DNA of 64,000 nt from Streptomyces noursei (GCF_016917755.1 NZ_CP070326.1:868001-932000), one strand, 5' to 3'; positions 8,183 through 17,228 are shown, counted from the first letter of the stretch. The notes: a model not told the origin generated them from the letters alone. Program-made: numbers and translations.

Positions 8183-9622
8183 ATGGACACCGATGTACTC
8201 GTCGTCGGCGCGGGCCCGACCGGCATGACACTGGCCAACGAACTGCGGGTGGCGGGGGTGGCGACCGTGCTGGTCGACAAGCTGCCGCAGCGCAGCGAGT
8301 TGTCCAGGGCCGGCGGTGTGCAGTCCCGCACGCAGGAGGCGTTCGATCAGCGCGGCCTGCTGGAACCCTTGTTGGCCACCGGAGACCACCCGGTCGGCTC
8401 CGCTCACTTCGCCGGGATCCCCCTGCCGCTCACCCGTGGCCGGCACCGCCTGCCATGGCGGTCCATACCGCAGGTGGTCATCGAGGGACTCCTCGAACAG
8501 CATCTCGCCGCACACGACATCCACGTCCGGCGCGACCACGAGCTGGTCGACCTCGCCCAGGACGAGAACGACGTCACCGCGACCTTCGCCAACGGCGCAC
8601 GCGTCCGCGGCCGTTACCTCGTGGCCGCCGATGGTGCCCACAGCACGGTGCGGTCGCTGCTGCGAGCCGAGTTTCCCGGTCAAGCAGGCACGGTGACCGC
8701 GATCGCCGCCGACGTGCGGCTGAGGTGCGACGACCAGGCGATGACGCACAGCTGGAACGCGGACGGACACTGGGCGCACATGTTCCCGCTGGGCACCGAC
8801 CCGCAGGGCAGGCCACTGCGCCGACTCGCCATGGGCGGGCCGGGCCGGTCACTGCCCAGGGACGTCCCGGTCACCGAGGACGAGATCCGCAACGGCCTGC
8901 GCAGCATCTTCGGATCCCGGGTGGAACTGCTCGAACTCCGCTACGCCCGCCGCATCACCAACGCCGCCAGGCAGGTCGCACAGTACCGGCACGGGAGGGT
9001 GTTCCTGACTGGCGACGCCGCGCACGTCCACCTTCCGCTCGGCGCGCAGGGAATGAACACCGGGATCCAGGACGCGCTCAACCTCGGGTGGAAACTCGGC
9101 GCCGCCGTGCACGGTTGGGCCCCGGATGACCTGCTGGACACGTATCACGGGGAGCGGCACCCGGTCGGGGCCGCCGTGCTGCGCAACGTCCAGGCACAGA
9201 GCCTGCTGATGGACTGGGAGGGCACCCGCGACCCGAGTGTGGCCGCCGCCAGGGAACTGTTCGCGACCATGGCGCAACTGCGGGACGTTCAGTACCAACT
9301 CGACGACATGCTGTCGGGGATGGGCATCCGCTACCCCATGCCTGGCACCGAGGACCAACCGCTCGTCGGCCTTCCCTCGCCGGATCTGCGCCTCGGGCCG
9401 GTCCGGTTGCACGAACTGTTGCGGTCCGGGCGCGGGATCCTGCTCGACCCGGCCGACAGGTTCGCCAAGGTCGCCGACCTCTGGTCAGACCGGGTGGACC
9501 GCACGGGTCAGGGCACCGACGGCCGGCCGATGCTCATCCGGCCGGACGGCTACGTGTGCTGGGCCGGCGGTCCGGACGGCCCGGAACCGGCGCTCGGACA
9601 CTGGTTCGGCGAGCCCCGCTGA
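8183..9622 (+). CDS. FAD-dependent aromatic-type monooxygenase (group A)
   Basis: The 479-residue protein belongs to the p-hydroxybenzoate-hydroxylase-like family, which uses NAD(P)H, FAD and oxygen to hydroxylate aromatic or polyketide substrates. The FAD motif VVGAGPTGMTLANELR is at residues 6-21, the DG region LVAADGAHSTVRSLL near 150, and the FAD-pyrophosphate motif VFLTGDAAHVHLPLGAQGMN near 275. It is shorter than rifampicin-type monooxygenases but keeps a short C-terminal thioredoxin-like region ending in GPEPALGHWFG. The start follows a strong CAGGGGGAA site. The next gene, another flavoprotein, converges on it. The substrate is unknown. Confidence 0.87.
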   Translation: MDTDVLVVGAGPTGMTLANELRVAGVATVLVDKLPQRSELSRAGGVQSRTQEAFDQRGLLEPLLATGDHPVGSAHFAGIPLPLTRGRHRLPWRSIPQVVIEGLLEQHLAAHDIHVRRDHELVDLAQDENDVTATFANGARVRGRYLVAADGAHSTVRSLLRAEFPGQAGTVTAIAADVRLRCDDQAMTHSWNADGHWAHMFPLGTDPQGRPLRRLAMGGPGRSLPRDVPVTEDEIRNGLRSIFGSRVELLELRYARRITNAARQVAQYRHGRVFLTGDAAHVHLPLGAQGMNTGIQDALNLGWKLGAAVHGWAPDDLLDTYHGERHPVGAAVLRNVQAQSLLMDWEGTRDPSVAAARELFATMAQLRDVQYQLDDMLSGMGIRYPMPGTEDQPLVGLPSPDLRLGPVRLHELLRSGRGILLDPADRFAKVADLWSDRVDRTGQGTDGRPMLIRPDGYVCWAGGPDGPEPALGHWFGEPR

Positions 9623-9834
9623 GCAGTCCTCCCCGGTGGACCTTCCGTCCGGGCATACGAGAGCGACCCGACTTCGGCGCGCCGCAACGGGATCGACACC
9701 GCGCCGGACGGGACCAAGGGACAGGCAACGGCTGCGGGTCAACACCAGCAGCCAATGACTGCGGGGGGGGCAACACCGGCACGCGATGGGCGTTCGGCAA
9801 TCCACTCTCATCAACCGCTCGGCCGACCGACCGC

Positions 9835-11070
9835 TCAGATCAGCGGAGTGACCTGCTCCTCGATGCCGAGCAGGGACCGGCCGTAGATCTCGTTCGCGAT
9901 GGCCGGATTGATCATCGCGTGCCGGGTGCCGGTCCCCAGATCCCGCCAGATGCGCTGCAAGGGGCTGCCGTCGGCGAAGCCCCTGGCTCCCTGCACGTTC
10001 AGCAGGATCTCCAACGCCTCCCGTGAGCGGCGGGCGACGGTGGCGATGTCCATCCGGACCCGGGTCCGGTCAGGCACGGGCATGCACCGACCGCTCGCCG
10101 CCCAGCTGTCGACGTCGTCCGCCGCACGCATCAGGTGCAGGGCGGCCGTATCGACCAGTTGCGCGGCCTCCGCGAGCTGCGTCTGGGCCGCGGGTGCCTC
10201 ACGGGCTTCGTCGTAGAAGGTGTGCGAAATGCCGCGCCCCTTGGCGAGCGAGGCCAGCACCAGCTCCAGTCCGCCGCGGGCGAGACCCAGCAGCGGGCCG
10301 GCGAGGGAGAGGGAGAGCGCGGGGATGAACGCCGTGCGGTACAGGGCCTCGTCCGTGAACTCGGTGGGGTACTCGCCCTGCTTCGCCTTGGTCACCGACA
10401 GGATGCGGTGCGCCGGGACGAAGACGCCGTCGGCGACCAGAGTGTTGCTTCCGGTTCCGCGCATCCCGGCCACGTGCCAGGTGTCCTCGATGGTCAGCTG
10501 TGCCATCGGGACCAGCGCCAGCCCTTGGTCCACCTGCTCCCCGGACGCGCCGCTGACCTGCATACCGAGCAGCGCCCATCCGGCGTGCTGGCACCCGGAG
10601 GCGAAGCCCCATCGTCCGGAGATGACCTGTCCCCCGTCGGCCGCCCGGCTCGTGCCTTGGGGAGGAAGGGCGGAACAGACACGGGCACGAGGGTCGGCCT
10701 CGTACACCTCACGCTGGGTGCGTTCGGGATAGAGGCCGACGGCCCAGCCGGAGATGTTGATCAAACTGGTGACCCATGCGGTGGATCCGCAACCGCGGCC
10801 CAGCTCCGAGGTCACCTCAAGCAGGGTGCGGACGCTCGCCTGGCGGCCACCGAACCTCTCGGGCGTCGTGATGCCGAACAGCCCGGCCTCGTCGAGCGCC
10901 GCGATGTTCTCCTCCGCGACCTGCCGGTCCTGCTCGGTGCGGGCGGCATTGCGTCGGAGCAACTCGACCAGTCCGGCAGCCCGTTCGGGGAGATCGGCAA
11001 GCTCTTCGCCCGTTGCCGGCCCCGTGCGGGCCGTCAGCCCCACGGCCCGGTTCATCGCGCTTGTCGCCAT
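9835..11070 (-). CDS. Acyl-CoA-dehydrogenase-fold flavin monooxygenase (group D type)
   Basis: The 411-residue protein has the acyl-CoA dehydrogenase fold as used by two-component hydroxylases (HsaA, DszC and HpaB relatives), which take reduced flavin from a separate reductase. An N-terminal helical region carries ENIAALDEAGLFGITTPERF. The central beta-domain has ISGRWGFASGCQHAGWALLG and WHVAGMRGTGSNTL, and the C-terminal helices include SREALEILLNVQGARGF. The catalytic glutamate of true dehydrogenases is not evident. A GGAGGAGGAG site precedes the ATG. No flavin reductase gene is adjacent, so any partner lies elsewhere. Confidence 0.82.
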   Translation of the reverse strand: MATSAMNRAVGLTARTGPATGEELADLPERAAGLVELLRRNAARTEQDRQVAEENIAALDEAGLFGITTPERFGGRQASVRTLLEVTSELGRGCGSTAWVTSLINISGWAVGLYPERTQREVYEADPRARVCSALPPQGTSRAADGGQVISGRWGFASGCQHAGWALLGMQVSGASGEQVDQGLALVPMAQLTIEDTWHVAGMRGTGSNTLVADGVFVPAHRILSVTKAKQGEYPTEFTDEALYRTAFIPALSLSLAGPLLGLARGGLELVLASLAKGRGISHTFYDEAREAPAAQTQLAEAAQLVDTAALHLMRAADDVDSWAASGRCMPVPDRTRVRMDIATVARRSREALEILLNVQGARGFADGSPLQRIWRDLGTGTRHAMINPAIANEIYGRSLLGIEEQVTPLI

Positions 11071-11488
11071 GGCTCCTCCTCCACGCTCGGGTACCCACCT
11101 CGAACAGGGAGCACCCTGACTCGCCTCATGAAAGCATCACCGACCGCCTGGCAGCGGCAGAAGCATGACGTCCGCGGCCCTCCTTCACCCGCCACGCGGC
11201 GGGTTCCGGCCAACCTGACAACGAGCCGGGGCCGTAGCCGTCGCCATGGCCATCACCGTGGCCGTATCCGTAGCCAATGCCAGCTATACCGCCGGATAGG
11301 CAACGTCACCTGAGGCGGTTGAAGATGCTCCGGCCGGTCGCGTCGAAGGCATCGTCGCCGCGCCAACGGACACGCCCCAGGGCCCGTGTGGTCCATTCGG
11401 GCGTTGCATCGATGCACTGGCGCTGTCGGGAGCTGCGGCCACGCGGATAGCCGAGCAGCACAGTCAGAGAGTTCAGACGAAGCAGAGT
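11071..11488. other. Intergenic stretch, no gene seen
   Basis: The first part is the upstream region of the flavoprotein gene at 9835-11070. The rest shows no convincing coding frame or hairpin on either strand. Confidence 0.4.
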
Positions 11489-11743
11489 TCAGACGAAGTA
11501 GAGGCGTTCGAGTTCATCACTGTCGGCCAACCTGGTGTAAAGGGTGCCGCCGTCTTGGGCGACCCTCTCCAGGTAGGCGTAGATCTGCAAGGCCCGGTTG
11601 ATCGTGTCGGTCTTGGTGTCGCCCGTGAGCTTGACGGCCTGATCCAATGCGGCGGCCGCCTTCGGGGCGAGGTTGACGGTGATACGAGTCGGGCCGGCGC
11701 TCTGCCATTCCTGAGCGGCGGTCCCCTTGCGCGAGGTGGACAT
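11489..11743 (-). CDS. Ribbon-helix-helix (CopG/Arc-like) DNA-binding protein
   Basis: The 84-residue product contains a ribbon-helix-helix pattern: a beta-strand GPTRITVNLAPKAAAALDQA followed by helices TGDTKTDTINRALQIYAYLE. Such proteins are antitoxins or small repressors that bind DNA as dimers. The ATG has a GAAGGGGAAG site upstream. No toxin gene is evident on either side, so it may be an orphan antitoxin or a stand-alone regulator. Confidence 0.75.
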   Translation of the reverse strand: MSTSRKGTAAQEWQSAGPTRITVNLAPKAAAALDQAVKLTGDTKTDTINRALQIYAYLERVAQDGGTLYTRLADSDELERLYFV

Positions 11744-11828
11744 CTAACGACTTCCCCTTCGTCCGAAGCATCCGCGGGCCGACCCGGCCAGGACCCTATG
11801 TATCCACGATGCCCGATCGTACATACCG

Positions 11829-11834
11829 TGTCAA
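11829..11834 (-). promoter_or_regulatory. TTGACA -35-like element upstream of the RHH gene
   Basis: On the minus strand a perfect TTGACA lies about 86 bases before the start codon. The expected -10 position reads CATCGT, which is a poor match. Repeats of ATCGTA surround the site and could be an operator. The call is tentative. Confidence 0.25.
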
Positions 11835-11959
11835 GCAATCGTATGGACGGTGCGCACATCCTGCACGCACAGGACGCGCCTTGCGTATGAACCTTGCCCG
11901 CATCCGTCACCACGGCGTCGAAACTGAGTAACAGTCACGTAAGGGCAGAGAAAGTCAAG

Positions 11960-11989
11960 TTGATCCACATCACACAGAGTCGCTAGCGT
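11960..11989 (+). promoter_or_regulatory. Candidate sigma-70-type promoter (TTGATC, 18 bp, TAGCGT)
   Basis: TTGATC at 11960-11965 and TAGCGT at 11984-11989 are separated by 18 bases and fit Streptomyces vegetative promoters. The expected transcription start is near 11996, which is also a GTG in frame with the membrane-protein gene, so a leaderless longer form is possible. Confidence 0.45.
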
Positions 11990-12043
11990 CGAGGTGTGAG
12001 CGGTTTAGGAGATGGAGGACAGCTGAGGGGAGAAGGACAAGAG

Positions 12044-12466
12044 ATGGCCACCAAGGACCTCGACCTCAGCCTGGAAGAACCCAGCAACCGCGCTGACGCG
12101 GCTGTACTCAAGGAAAGCACCGGACTGACCTTCAAGTGGGAACTCGGCCCCGCCAAAATGGAGGTCGCCACCGACGAGACCCAGGCGATGTCGCCTTCCG
12201 CGATCGCCATCGCCATGCTGCTGCTGTCCGCCGGAAGCAGCATCCCGGCCGTGGTCCTCGCCCTGACCAACCAAATCCTGCACGCCCCCGCCGTACTGAT
12301 GGCAACCGGCGCCATCACCCTGTTCCTGGTGGTCTTCGCCACCGGCACACTGCTGATGCTGCACGGCGGGGCAATCGGAAAGTCCCTACAAGCGCCCGCT
12401 CCCAGAAATCGTCCGACCACCAGCAGCGGACGTCCGCGCTACCGCCGGCCCCGATCGCGCCGCTGA
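12044..12466 (+). CDS. Small two-helix membrane protein of unknown function
   Basis: The 140-residue product starts with an acidic soluble region (about 1-50) and has two hydrophobic segments (SPSAIAIAMLLLSAGSSIPA and AITLFLVVFATGTLLMLHGG), followed by a basic Arg/Pro-rich tail. The ATG at 12044 has a GGGAGAAGG site 7 bases upstream. A GTG at 11996 would add 16 residues and coincide with the predicted transcription start. I do not recognise the family. Confidence 0.65.
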   Translation: MATKDLDLSLEEPSNRADAAVLKESTGLTFKWELGPAKMEVATDETQAMSPSAIAIAMLLLSAGSSIPAVVLALTNQILHAPAVLMATGAITLFLVVFATGTLLMLHGGAIGKSLQAPAPRNRPTTSSGRPRYRRPRSRR

Positions 12467-12674
12467 ATTGCCGGGCGTCGGCTGAGGCGCGATAGGCAAA
12501 AGCCGCACGGACATCTGCGCGGCTGTCCGCAGGTGCGTCTGCACGACTGTCCGCACGGATCTCCGGGCGGTCGATGACGGACGAGACCGGCAGGGCCTTC
12601 GGCATCCTGATCGAGCGTCGGACGATCAGGATGCCGCCGCCCGCCGCCCGCCGCGCATCGCGCGTCGCCGTCAT

Positions 12675-13017
12675 CCGCCGGAAGAGTCGCCATTGGCGAT
12701 GAGGTTCGCCATGGCGTTCCAGCCGCCCGAGCCGACCAGGACGCGCCCTCCGAGGGCGGCGGAGCGGCCCGGGTAGAGCCACAGCTTCCGGTGGACGCCT
12801 CGCGGGCGTAGAGGTCGGATCGGCCGTCGCCGGTCAGGTCGCCGAAGGCGGTGACGTTGCTCATGCCGTTCCGGCCACCCGTGCCGACCAGCTTGCGGGT
12901 GCCGAGCGTCACCCGAACTGAACCAGAGCCGCCCTGCCGTGTCGCGCACGACCTCGTCGGCCTTGCGGTCACCGTTCATGTCACCGAAACCCCATGCCTT
13001 GGGGGAGGTCTCAAGAG
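12675..13017 (-). pseudogene. FG-GAP/VCBS repeat protein remnant, frameshifted
   Basis: On the minus strand the repeat signature of FG-GAP beta-propellers can be read in pieces: WGFGDMNGDRKADEVVRDTA, then in another frame NVTAFGDLTGDGRSDLYARE, then back in the first frame LVGSGGWNAMANLIANGD. The D-x-N/T-G-D calcium-binding loops are intact, but at least two frameshifts separate them. It is fused in frame to the tail of a broken response regulator. Such proteins are normally secreted, so this fusion is not a natural gene. Confidence 0.65.
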
Positions 13018-13409
13018 CGGCCAGGATGCGGCTGACGTGTGCCTTCACCGTGCTCTGCCGCATGCCCAGCGCGGCGGTGATCTCCACGTTGGACGCACCC
13101 CTGGCCAGCAGCCTGAGCACATCGGTCTCGCGCGGCGTCAGGCGCTCCGCTCGGGCCTGGGCAGCTGTCGAGACGCCGCGCGCCGTCCGGTGACGGTGCT
13201 CGACGAGCCGTCGGGCGGCATGAGGGTGCCGTCCGTGCTGGGCATCCGCACGTCCACCAGTACGACGTCCAGGCGCTGCTCGATGGCCCGTTGGACGGCT
13301 TCACGGCCGTCGGATGCCTGTGCGGCGACGGTGATGCCGGAACGTCCTGCAAGATGTCGGCGAGCGCCAGCCGCACCAGTCCGTCGTCGACGATCATTGT
13401 CCGGATCAT
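13018..13409 (-). pseudogene. LuxR-type response regulator, frameshifted remnant
   Basis: The start MIRTMIVDDGLVRLALADIL is a receiver-domain beginning. The middle appears in another frame (DGREAVQRAIEQRLDVVLVD with the phosphoacceptor Asp, then VRMPSTDG). The C-terminal HTH is in a third frame (LRLLARGASNVEITAALGMR, then STVKAHVSRILAALE). All parts of a NarL-type regulator are present in order but cannot be translated as one protein. Its start overlaps the stop of a kinase remnant, as in intact two-component operons. Confidence 0.7.
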
Positions 13410-13580
13410 GCGGCACCCCTGCCTTGCTGGTCATCGAGCGGGATGGTGGCCGCCACCTGCCAGCCGCCTGATCCAGTAGGGCCGTACGCCAGATGACCGT
13501 TGAGTGCGGCTACCCGCTCGGCCAGTCCGACCAGGCCGTAACCGGAACTCTCTGCCGCGGCCTCGGACGGCCCGGGTGAG
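13406..13580 (-). pseudogene. Sensor histidine kinase, C-terminal remnant
   Basis: About 55 residues match the end of a GHKL kinase domain: SGYGLVGLAERVAALNGHLA, then GSGGWQVAATIPL. The remainder of the kinase is missing; upstream sequence is the intergenic region of the PadR gene. It overlaps the response-regulator remnant by 4 bases, preserving the original operon order. Confidence 0.65.
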
Positions 13581-13609
13581 CCGCGTCTCACCCGGCCGGT
13601 GACGCTTGC

Positions 13610-13629
13610 CTATGCAACGAGTTGCATAG
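13610..13629. promoter_or_regulatory. PadR operator-like perfect inverted repeat
   Basis: CTATGCAAC and GTTGCATAG are perfect inverted arms separated by GA, 13 bases before the PadR start. PadR-family repressors often bind ATGC/GCAT-type dyads in their own promoters, so autoregulation is likely. Confidence 0.65.
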
Positions 13630-13641
13630 CAAGATCGGGGC

Positions 13642-14199
13642 ATGGCGCTCGAACACGCGATCCTTGTTTCCCTGCTGGAGAAGCCGGGCTCCGGCTATGA
13701 GCTGTCCCGGCGCTTCGAGCGGTCCATCGGCTACTTCTGGACCGCCACCCACCAGCAGATCTACCGCGTGCTCAAGCGGATGGAACACGACGGTTGGATC
13801 GACGTCCGCGACGTGCCGCAGCAGGGCCGGCCGGACAAGAAGGAGTACTCCGTCGCCGCACCGGGCCGCGCCGCCCTCTCCGAGTGGCTCCACGAACCGG
13901 TGGAGCCCGAGAGCGTCCGGCACGACCTCGCCGTCAAGATCCGCGGCGCGGCTTTCGACGACCCGACCGCCCTGATCCGCGAGGTGGAGCGGCACCGCCA
14001 GGCACACGCCGATCGGCTCGCCCACTACCTCGTGGGGGAACAGCGCGACTTCACCGACCCCGGGGGCGACGCCCCGCTCGACGCCGGGCAGGAGCTCCAG
14101 CACGTCGTGCTGCGCGGCGGCATCGCCTACGAGCGGATGACGATCGCCTGGCTCGATGACGTCCTCGCCACCCTGCATCGGCTCCACCCCGTGCCCTGA
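13642..14199 (+). CDS. PadR-family transcriptional regulator
   Basis: The 185-residue protein has the PadR winged helix (residues 1-85: LEHAILVSLLEKPGSGYELS, TATHQQIYRVLKRMEHDGWI, GRPDKKEYSVAAPGRAAL) and a C-terminal dimerisation helix domain of the Vir-type PadR group. It probably represses itself and the acyl-CoA dehydrogenase gene 64 bases downstream, in response to an unknown ligand. The ATG at 13642 has only a weak ribosome site, and the short distance to the operator suggests a short leader. Confidence 0.9.
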   Translation: MALEHAILVSLLEKPGSGYELSRRFERSIGYFWTATHQQIYRVLKRMEHDGWIDVRDVPQQGRPDKKEYSVAAPGRAALSEWLHEPVEPESVRHDLAVKIRGAAFDDPTALIREVERHRQAHADRLAHYLVGEQRDFTDPGGDAPLDAGQELQHVVLRGGIAYERMTIAWLDDVLATLHRLHPVP

Positions 14200-14263
14200 C
14201 CAACGCGCGGAGCCACGGCCCCGTACCCCTCCCGAAACCACCGAGCCCGGAAAGGCGACCCTC

Positions 14264-15985
14264 ATGGCCGATTCCCTGCTGTTCAACCCCCGCACCTACG
14301 ACCCCGCGCACTTCGACGCCGAGACCCGCCGGCTGCTGCGCGCCACCGTCGACTGGTTCGAGGAGCGCGGCAAGCGCAAGCTCATCGAGGACTACCGCTC
14401 CCGTGCCTGGCTGGCGGAGTTCCTCGCGTTCGCCGCGAAGGAGGGGCTCTTCGCGACCTTCCTCACCCCCGCCTCCGCCGCCGACGGGCAGCCGGACAAG
14501 CGCTGGGACACCGCCCGGATCGCCGCCCTCAACGAGATCTTCGGCTTCTACGGGCTCGACTACTGGTACGCCTGGCAGGTCACCATCCTCGGACTGGGCC
14601 CGGTCTGGCAGAGCGACAACGCCACCGCCCGCGCCCGCGCCGCCGAACTCCTCGACCAGGGCGAGGTGTTCGCCTTCGGCCTCTCCGAGAAGGCACACGG
14701 CGCCGACATCTACTCCACCGACATGCTGTTGGAGCCCGACGGCGACGGCGGCTTCCGGGCCAGCGGCTCCAAGTACTACATCGGCAACGGCAACGCGGCC
14801 GGGCTCGTGTCCGTCTTCGGCCGCCGCACCGACGTCGAGGGCCCGGACGGGTACGTCTTCTTCGCCGCCGACAGCCGCCACCCGGCGTACCACCTCGTGA
14901 AGAACGTCGTCGACTCCTCGAAGTACGTCAGCGAGTTCCGACTCGACAACTACCCGGTCGGCGCGGACGACGTCCTGCACACCGGCCGCGCCGCCTTCGA
15001 CGCCGCCCTCAACACCGTCAACGTCGGCAAGTTCAACCTCTGCACCGGCGCCATCGGCATCTGCGAACACGCCATGTACGAGGCGGTCACCCACGCGCAG
15101 AACCGCATACTCTACGGCCGCCCGGTCACCGCCTTCCCGCACGTGCGCCGCGAGCTGACCGACGCCTACGTCCGCCTCGTCGGGATGAAGCTGTTCAGCG
15201 ACCGCGCGGTGGACTACTTCCGGTCCGCCGGCCCCGAGGACCGCCGCTACCTGCTCTTCAACCCCATGACGAAGATGAAGGTGACCACCGAGGGCGAGAA
15301 GGTCATCGACCTGATGTGGGACGTGATCGCCGCCAAGGGCTTCGAGAAGGACACCTACTTCGCCCAGGCAGCGACCGAGATCCGGGGCCTGCCGAAGCTG
15401 GAGGGCACGGTCCACGTCAACCTCGCCCTGATCCTGAAGTTCATGGGCAACCATCTGCTGAACCCCGCCGAGTACGAGCCGGTGCCGACTCGCCTCGACG
15501 CGGCCGACGACGACTTCCTCTTCCGGCAGGGGCCCGCCCGCGGCCTGGGCGCCATCCGCTTCCACGACTGGCGGACCGCCTACGACCGCTACGCCGAGCT
15601 GCCCAACATCGCCCGCTTCCGCGAACAGGCCGACGCGCTCTGCGAGTTCGTCACCACCGCCGCGCCCGACGAGGAGCAGAGCCGCGACCTCGACCTCCTC
15701 CTCGCCATCGGCCAGCTCTTCGCGCTGGTCGTGCACGGCCAGCTGATCCTGGAGCAGGCGCACCTGACCGGCCTGGAGACCGACGTCCTGGACGAGCTGT
15801 TCGCCGTCCTCGTCCGCGACTTCTCCGCGCACGCCGTCGAACTGCACGGCAAGGACTCCGCCACCGAGGCCCAGCAGCGCTGGGCACTGGGCGCGGTCCG
15901 CCGCCCGGTCACCGACGAGGCCCGTTCCGCCCGTGTCTGGCAGCGCGTCGAGGCGCTGGCCGGGGCCTACGAGATGGCGCCGTAA
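14264..15985 (+). CDS. Acyl-CoA dehydrogenase family protein
   Basis: The 573-residue protein follows the acyl-CoA dehydrogenase plan: an N-terminal helical domain (1-130), a beta-domain with GEVFAFGLSEKAHGADIYST and GFRASGSKYYIGNGNAAGLV (140-260), and C-terminal helices (300-560, with AAKGFEKDTYFAQAATEIRG). Such enzymes oxidise acyl-CoA or acyl-ACP thioesters with FAD. It is longer than the usual 380-400 residues, as in FadE-like forms with an extra C-terminal domain. It follows the PadR gene, probably in one transcription unit. The ATG is preceded by GGAAAGGCGACC. Confidence 0.87.
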   Translation: MADSLLFNPRTYDPAHFDAETRRLLRATVDWFEERGKRKLIEDYRSRAWLAEFLAFAAKEGLFATFLTPASAADGQPDKRWDTARIAALNEIFGFYGLDYWYAWQVTILGLGPVWQSDNATARARAAELLDQGEVFAFGLSEKAHGADIYSTDMLLEPDGDGGFRASGSKYYIGNGNAAGLVSVFGRRTDVEGPDGYVFFAADSRHPAYHLVKNVVDSSKYVSEFRLDNYPVGADDVLHTGRAAFDAALNTVNVGKFNLCTGAIGICEHAMYEAVTHAQNRILYGRPVTAFPHVRRELTDAYVRLVGMKLFSDRAVDYFRSAGPEDRRYLLFNPMTKMKVTTEGEKVIDLMWDVIAAKGFEKDTYFAQAATEIRGLPKLEGTVHVNLALILKFMGNHLLNPAEYEPVPTRLDAADDDFLFRQGPARGLGAIRFHDWRTAYDRYAELPNIARFREQADALCEFVTTAAPDEEQSRDLDLLLAIGQLFALVVHGQLILEQAHLTGLETDVLDELFAVLVRDFSAHAVELHGKDSATEAQQRWALGAVRRPVTDEARSARVWQRVEALAGAYEMAP

Positions 15986-16046
15986 CGCCCTTGCGAGCTG
16001 CTCGGCGGCCCGGGACCGGTGTGCGGTCCCGGGCCGCCGAGGCCGC

Positions 16047-16529
16047 TTGCTCCGGACGCATCGCCCAGCCGCGCCCGGCCGCACCCGGCGAGCGACAACG
16101 CCGCTACGCAAGGACGCCGCCCGCGACTGGGACCGGATCGTCGCCGTCGCCCGTGTCCTGGTCGACGAGGGCACACCGCTGCAGCTCAACGATGTCGCCC
16201 GCCGCGCCGGACCGGGAGTCGGCACCGTCCACCGGCACTTCGCCACCCCCGAGGCGCTGCTGGAGGCTGTCTCCGCCCCCTGCCTGGAGGCCCTCGCCGA
16301 CCATGCCGAGCAGGCACTCGCCGACGCCGATGCCTGGCGCGCGCTGGAAGGCTTCCTGCTCCGCACCGTCGAAGCGCGGATGACCGCCGCCGACCTCGTC
16401 CCGCTCATGTGCGGCATCGCTCATGCCGTGAACGTCCACGGCGGGACGTCCGTCGACCGGATCGCCACCGCGCGTCGCTACCTGGCCGCTCTGCTCGGCG
16501 GCCTGCGAGCCGCACCACCGCGCCCGTGA
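16047..16529 (+). CDS. TetR-family regulator, start uncertain
   Basis: The frame encodes the TetR HTH (DRIVAVARVLVDEGTPLQLN, DVARRAGPGVGTVHRHFATP) and a C-terminal domain of the SbtR-like type (LVPLMCGIAHAVNVHGG). No ATG or GTG with a ribosome site lies between the preceding stop and the HTH. TTG at 16047 is the best in-frame candidate, giving 160 residues; longer starts overlap the previous gene. The N-terminal region may have suffered a small frameshift, because homologues usually begin with a short Met-Ser/Thr-rich leader before LRKDAARNW. Confidence 0.65.
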   Translation: MLRTHRPAAPGRTRRATTPLRKDAARDWDRIVAVARVLVDEGTPLQLNDVARRAGPGVGTVHRHFATPEALLEAVSAPCLEALADHAEQALADADAWRALEGFLLRTVEARMTAADLVPLMCGIAHAVNVHGGTSVDRIATARRYLAALLGGLRAAPPRP

Positions 16530-16706
16530 GGGGTACTGCCCGTCCGCCTGGTTCTGCCCGTCCGGCGGGCGGGCCCGGCGTTGGACTGGTTACCGGTGTC
16601 TTACGGGGGGTCTGTACCGGTATCCCCGGCGGGCGGGGGCGTGTTTGCTGGGAAATGACGGGTTGGCCGATCGCGGCCGCTCGTCCGTTCCCTTCAGGAG
16701 GTCTTG

Positions 16707-17228
16707 ATGTCTGGTGTGTCCCGCCGTGCTGTCGTGCCCGTTCTGCTGGTGCTGGTGGTCGCCGCCGGCATCGGGCTGTATCTCTTCCAACCCTGGAAGG
16801 CGTTCACCGACACCAGCGTGAACGAGGCCCTGCCGACCGCTTCCCGGTCCGCGGCCGGGCCGGCGATGAAGGACGCGGGTCCCCGGGACCTAGCACAGGG
16901 CGACTTCGTCAGCCATGAGCACCACACCAGCGGCACGGCCCGCACCGTCCGGTTCGCGGGCGGTGGGCAGGTGTTGCGGTTGGAGGACCTCATGACGAGC
17001 GAAGGACCGGATGTACGGGTCTATCTTTCCCCCAAGGACGCCGACGCGGTGAAGGCCGGGCTCGGGGACGGCGCGGTCCAACTCGGCAAGCTCAAAGGCA
17101 ACTTGGGCAACCAGAACTACGCCGTCCCCGCCGGGACGGACCCCTCGAAGTTCCGCAGCGCGGTGATCTGGTGCGAGCGGTTCTCCGTCTCCTTCGGCGC
17201 CGCCGACCTCGCCCCGGTCAGGGGCTGA
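16707..17228 (+). CDS. Membrane-anchored DM13-domain protein
   Basis: The 173-residue product has one N-terminal membrane segment (AVVPVLLVLVVAAGIGLYLF) and an extracytoplasmic DM13 domain (about 65-170): HHTSGTARTVRFAGGGQVLR, PDVRVYLSPKDADAV, and a terminal VIWCERFSVSFGAADL with a single cysteine. DM13 domains are proposed to take part in redox or electron transfer at the cell surface; that role is known only by family inference. A CAGGAGGTC site 6 bases away fixes the ATG at 16707. Confidence 0.85.
   Translation: MSGVSRRAVVPVLLVLVVAAGIGLYLFQPWKAFTDTSVNEALPTASRSAAGPAMKDAGPRDLAQGDFVSHEHHTSGTARTVRFAGGGQVLRLEDLMTSEGPDVRVYLSPKDADAVKAGLGDGAVQLGKLKGNLGNQNYAVPAGTDPSKFRSAVIWCERFSVSFGAADLAPVRG

Noticed and set aside
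14051..16417. A 788-codon minus-strand frame over the acyl-CoA dehydrogenase
   Set aside because: Low-complexity Gly/Val/Asp composition and a fully motif-supported gene on the other strand show it is a shadow.
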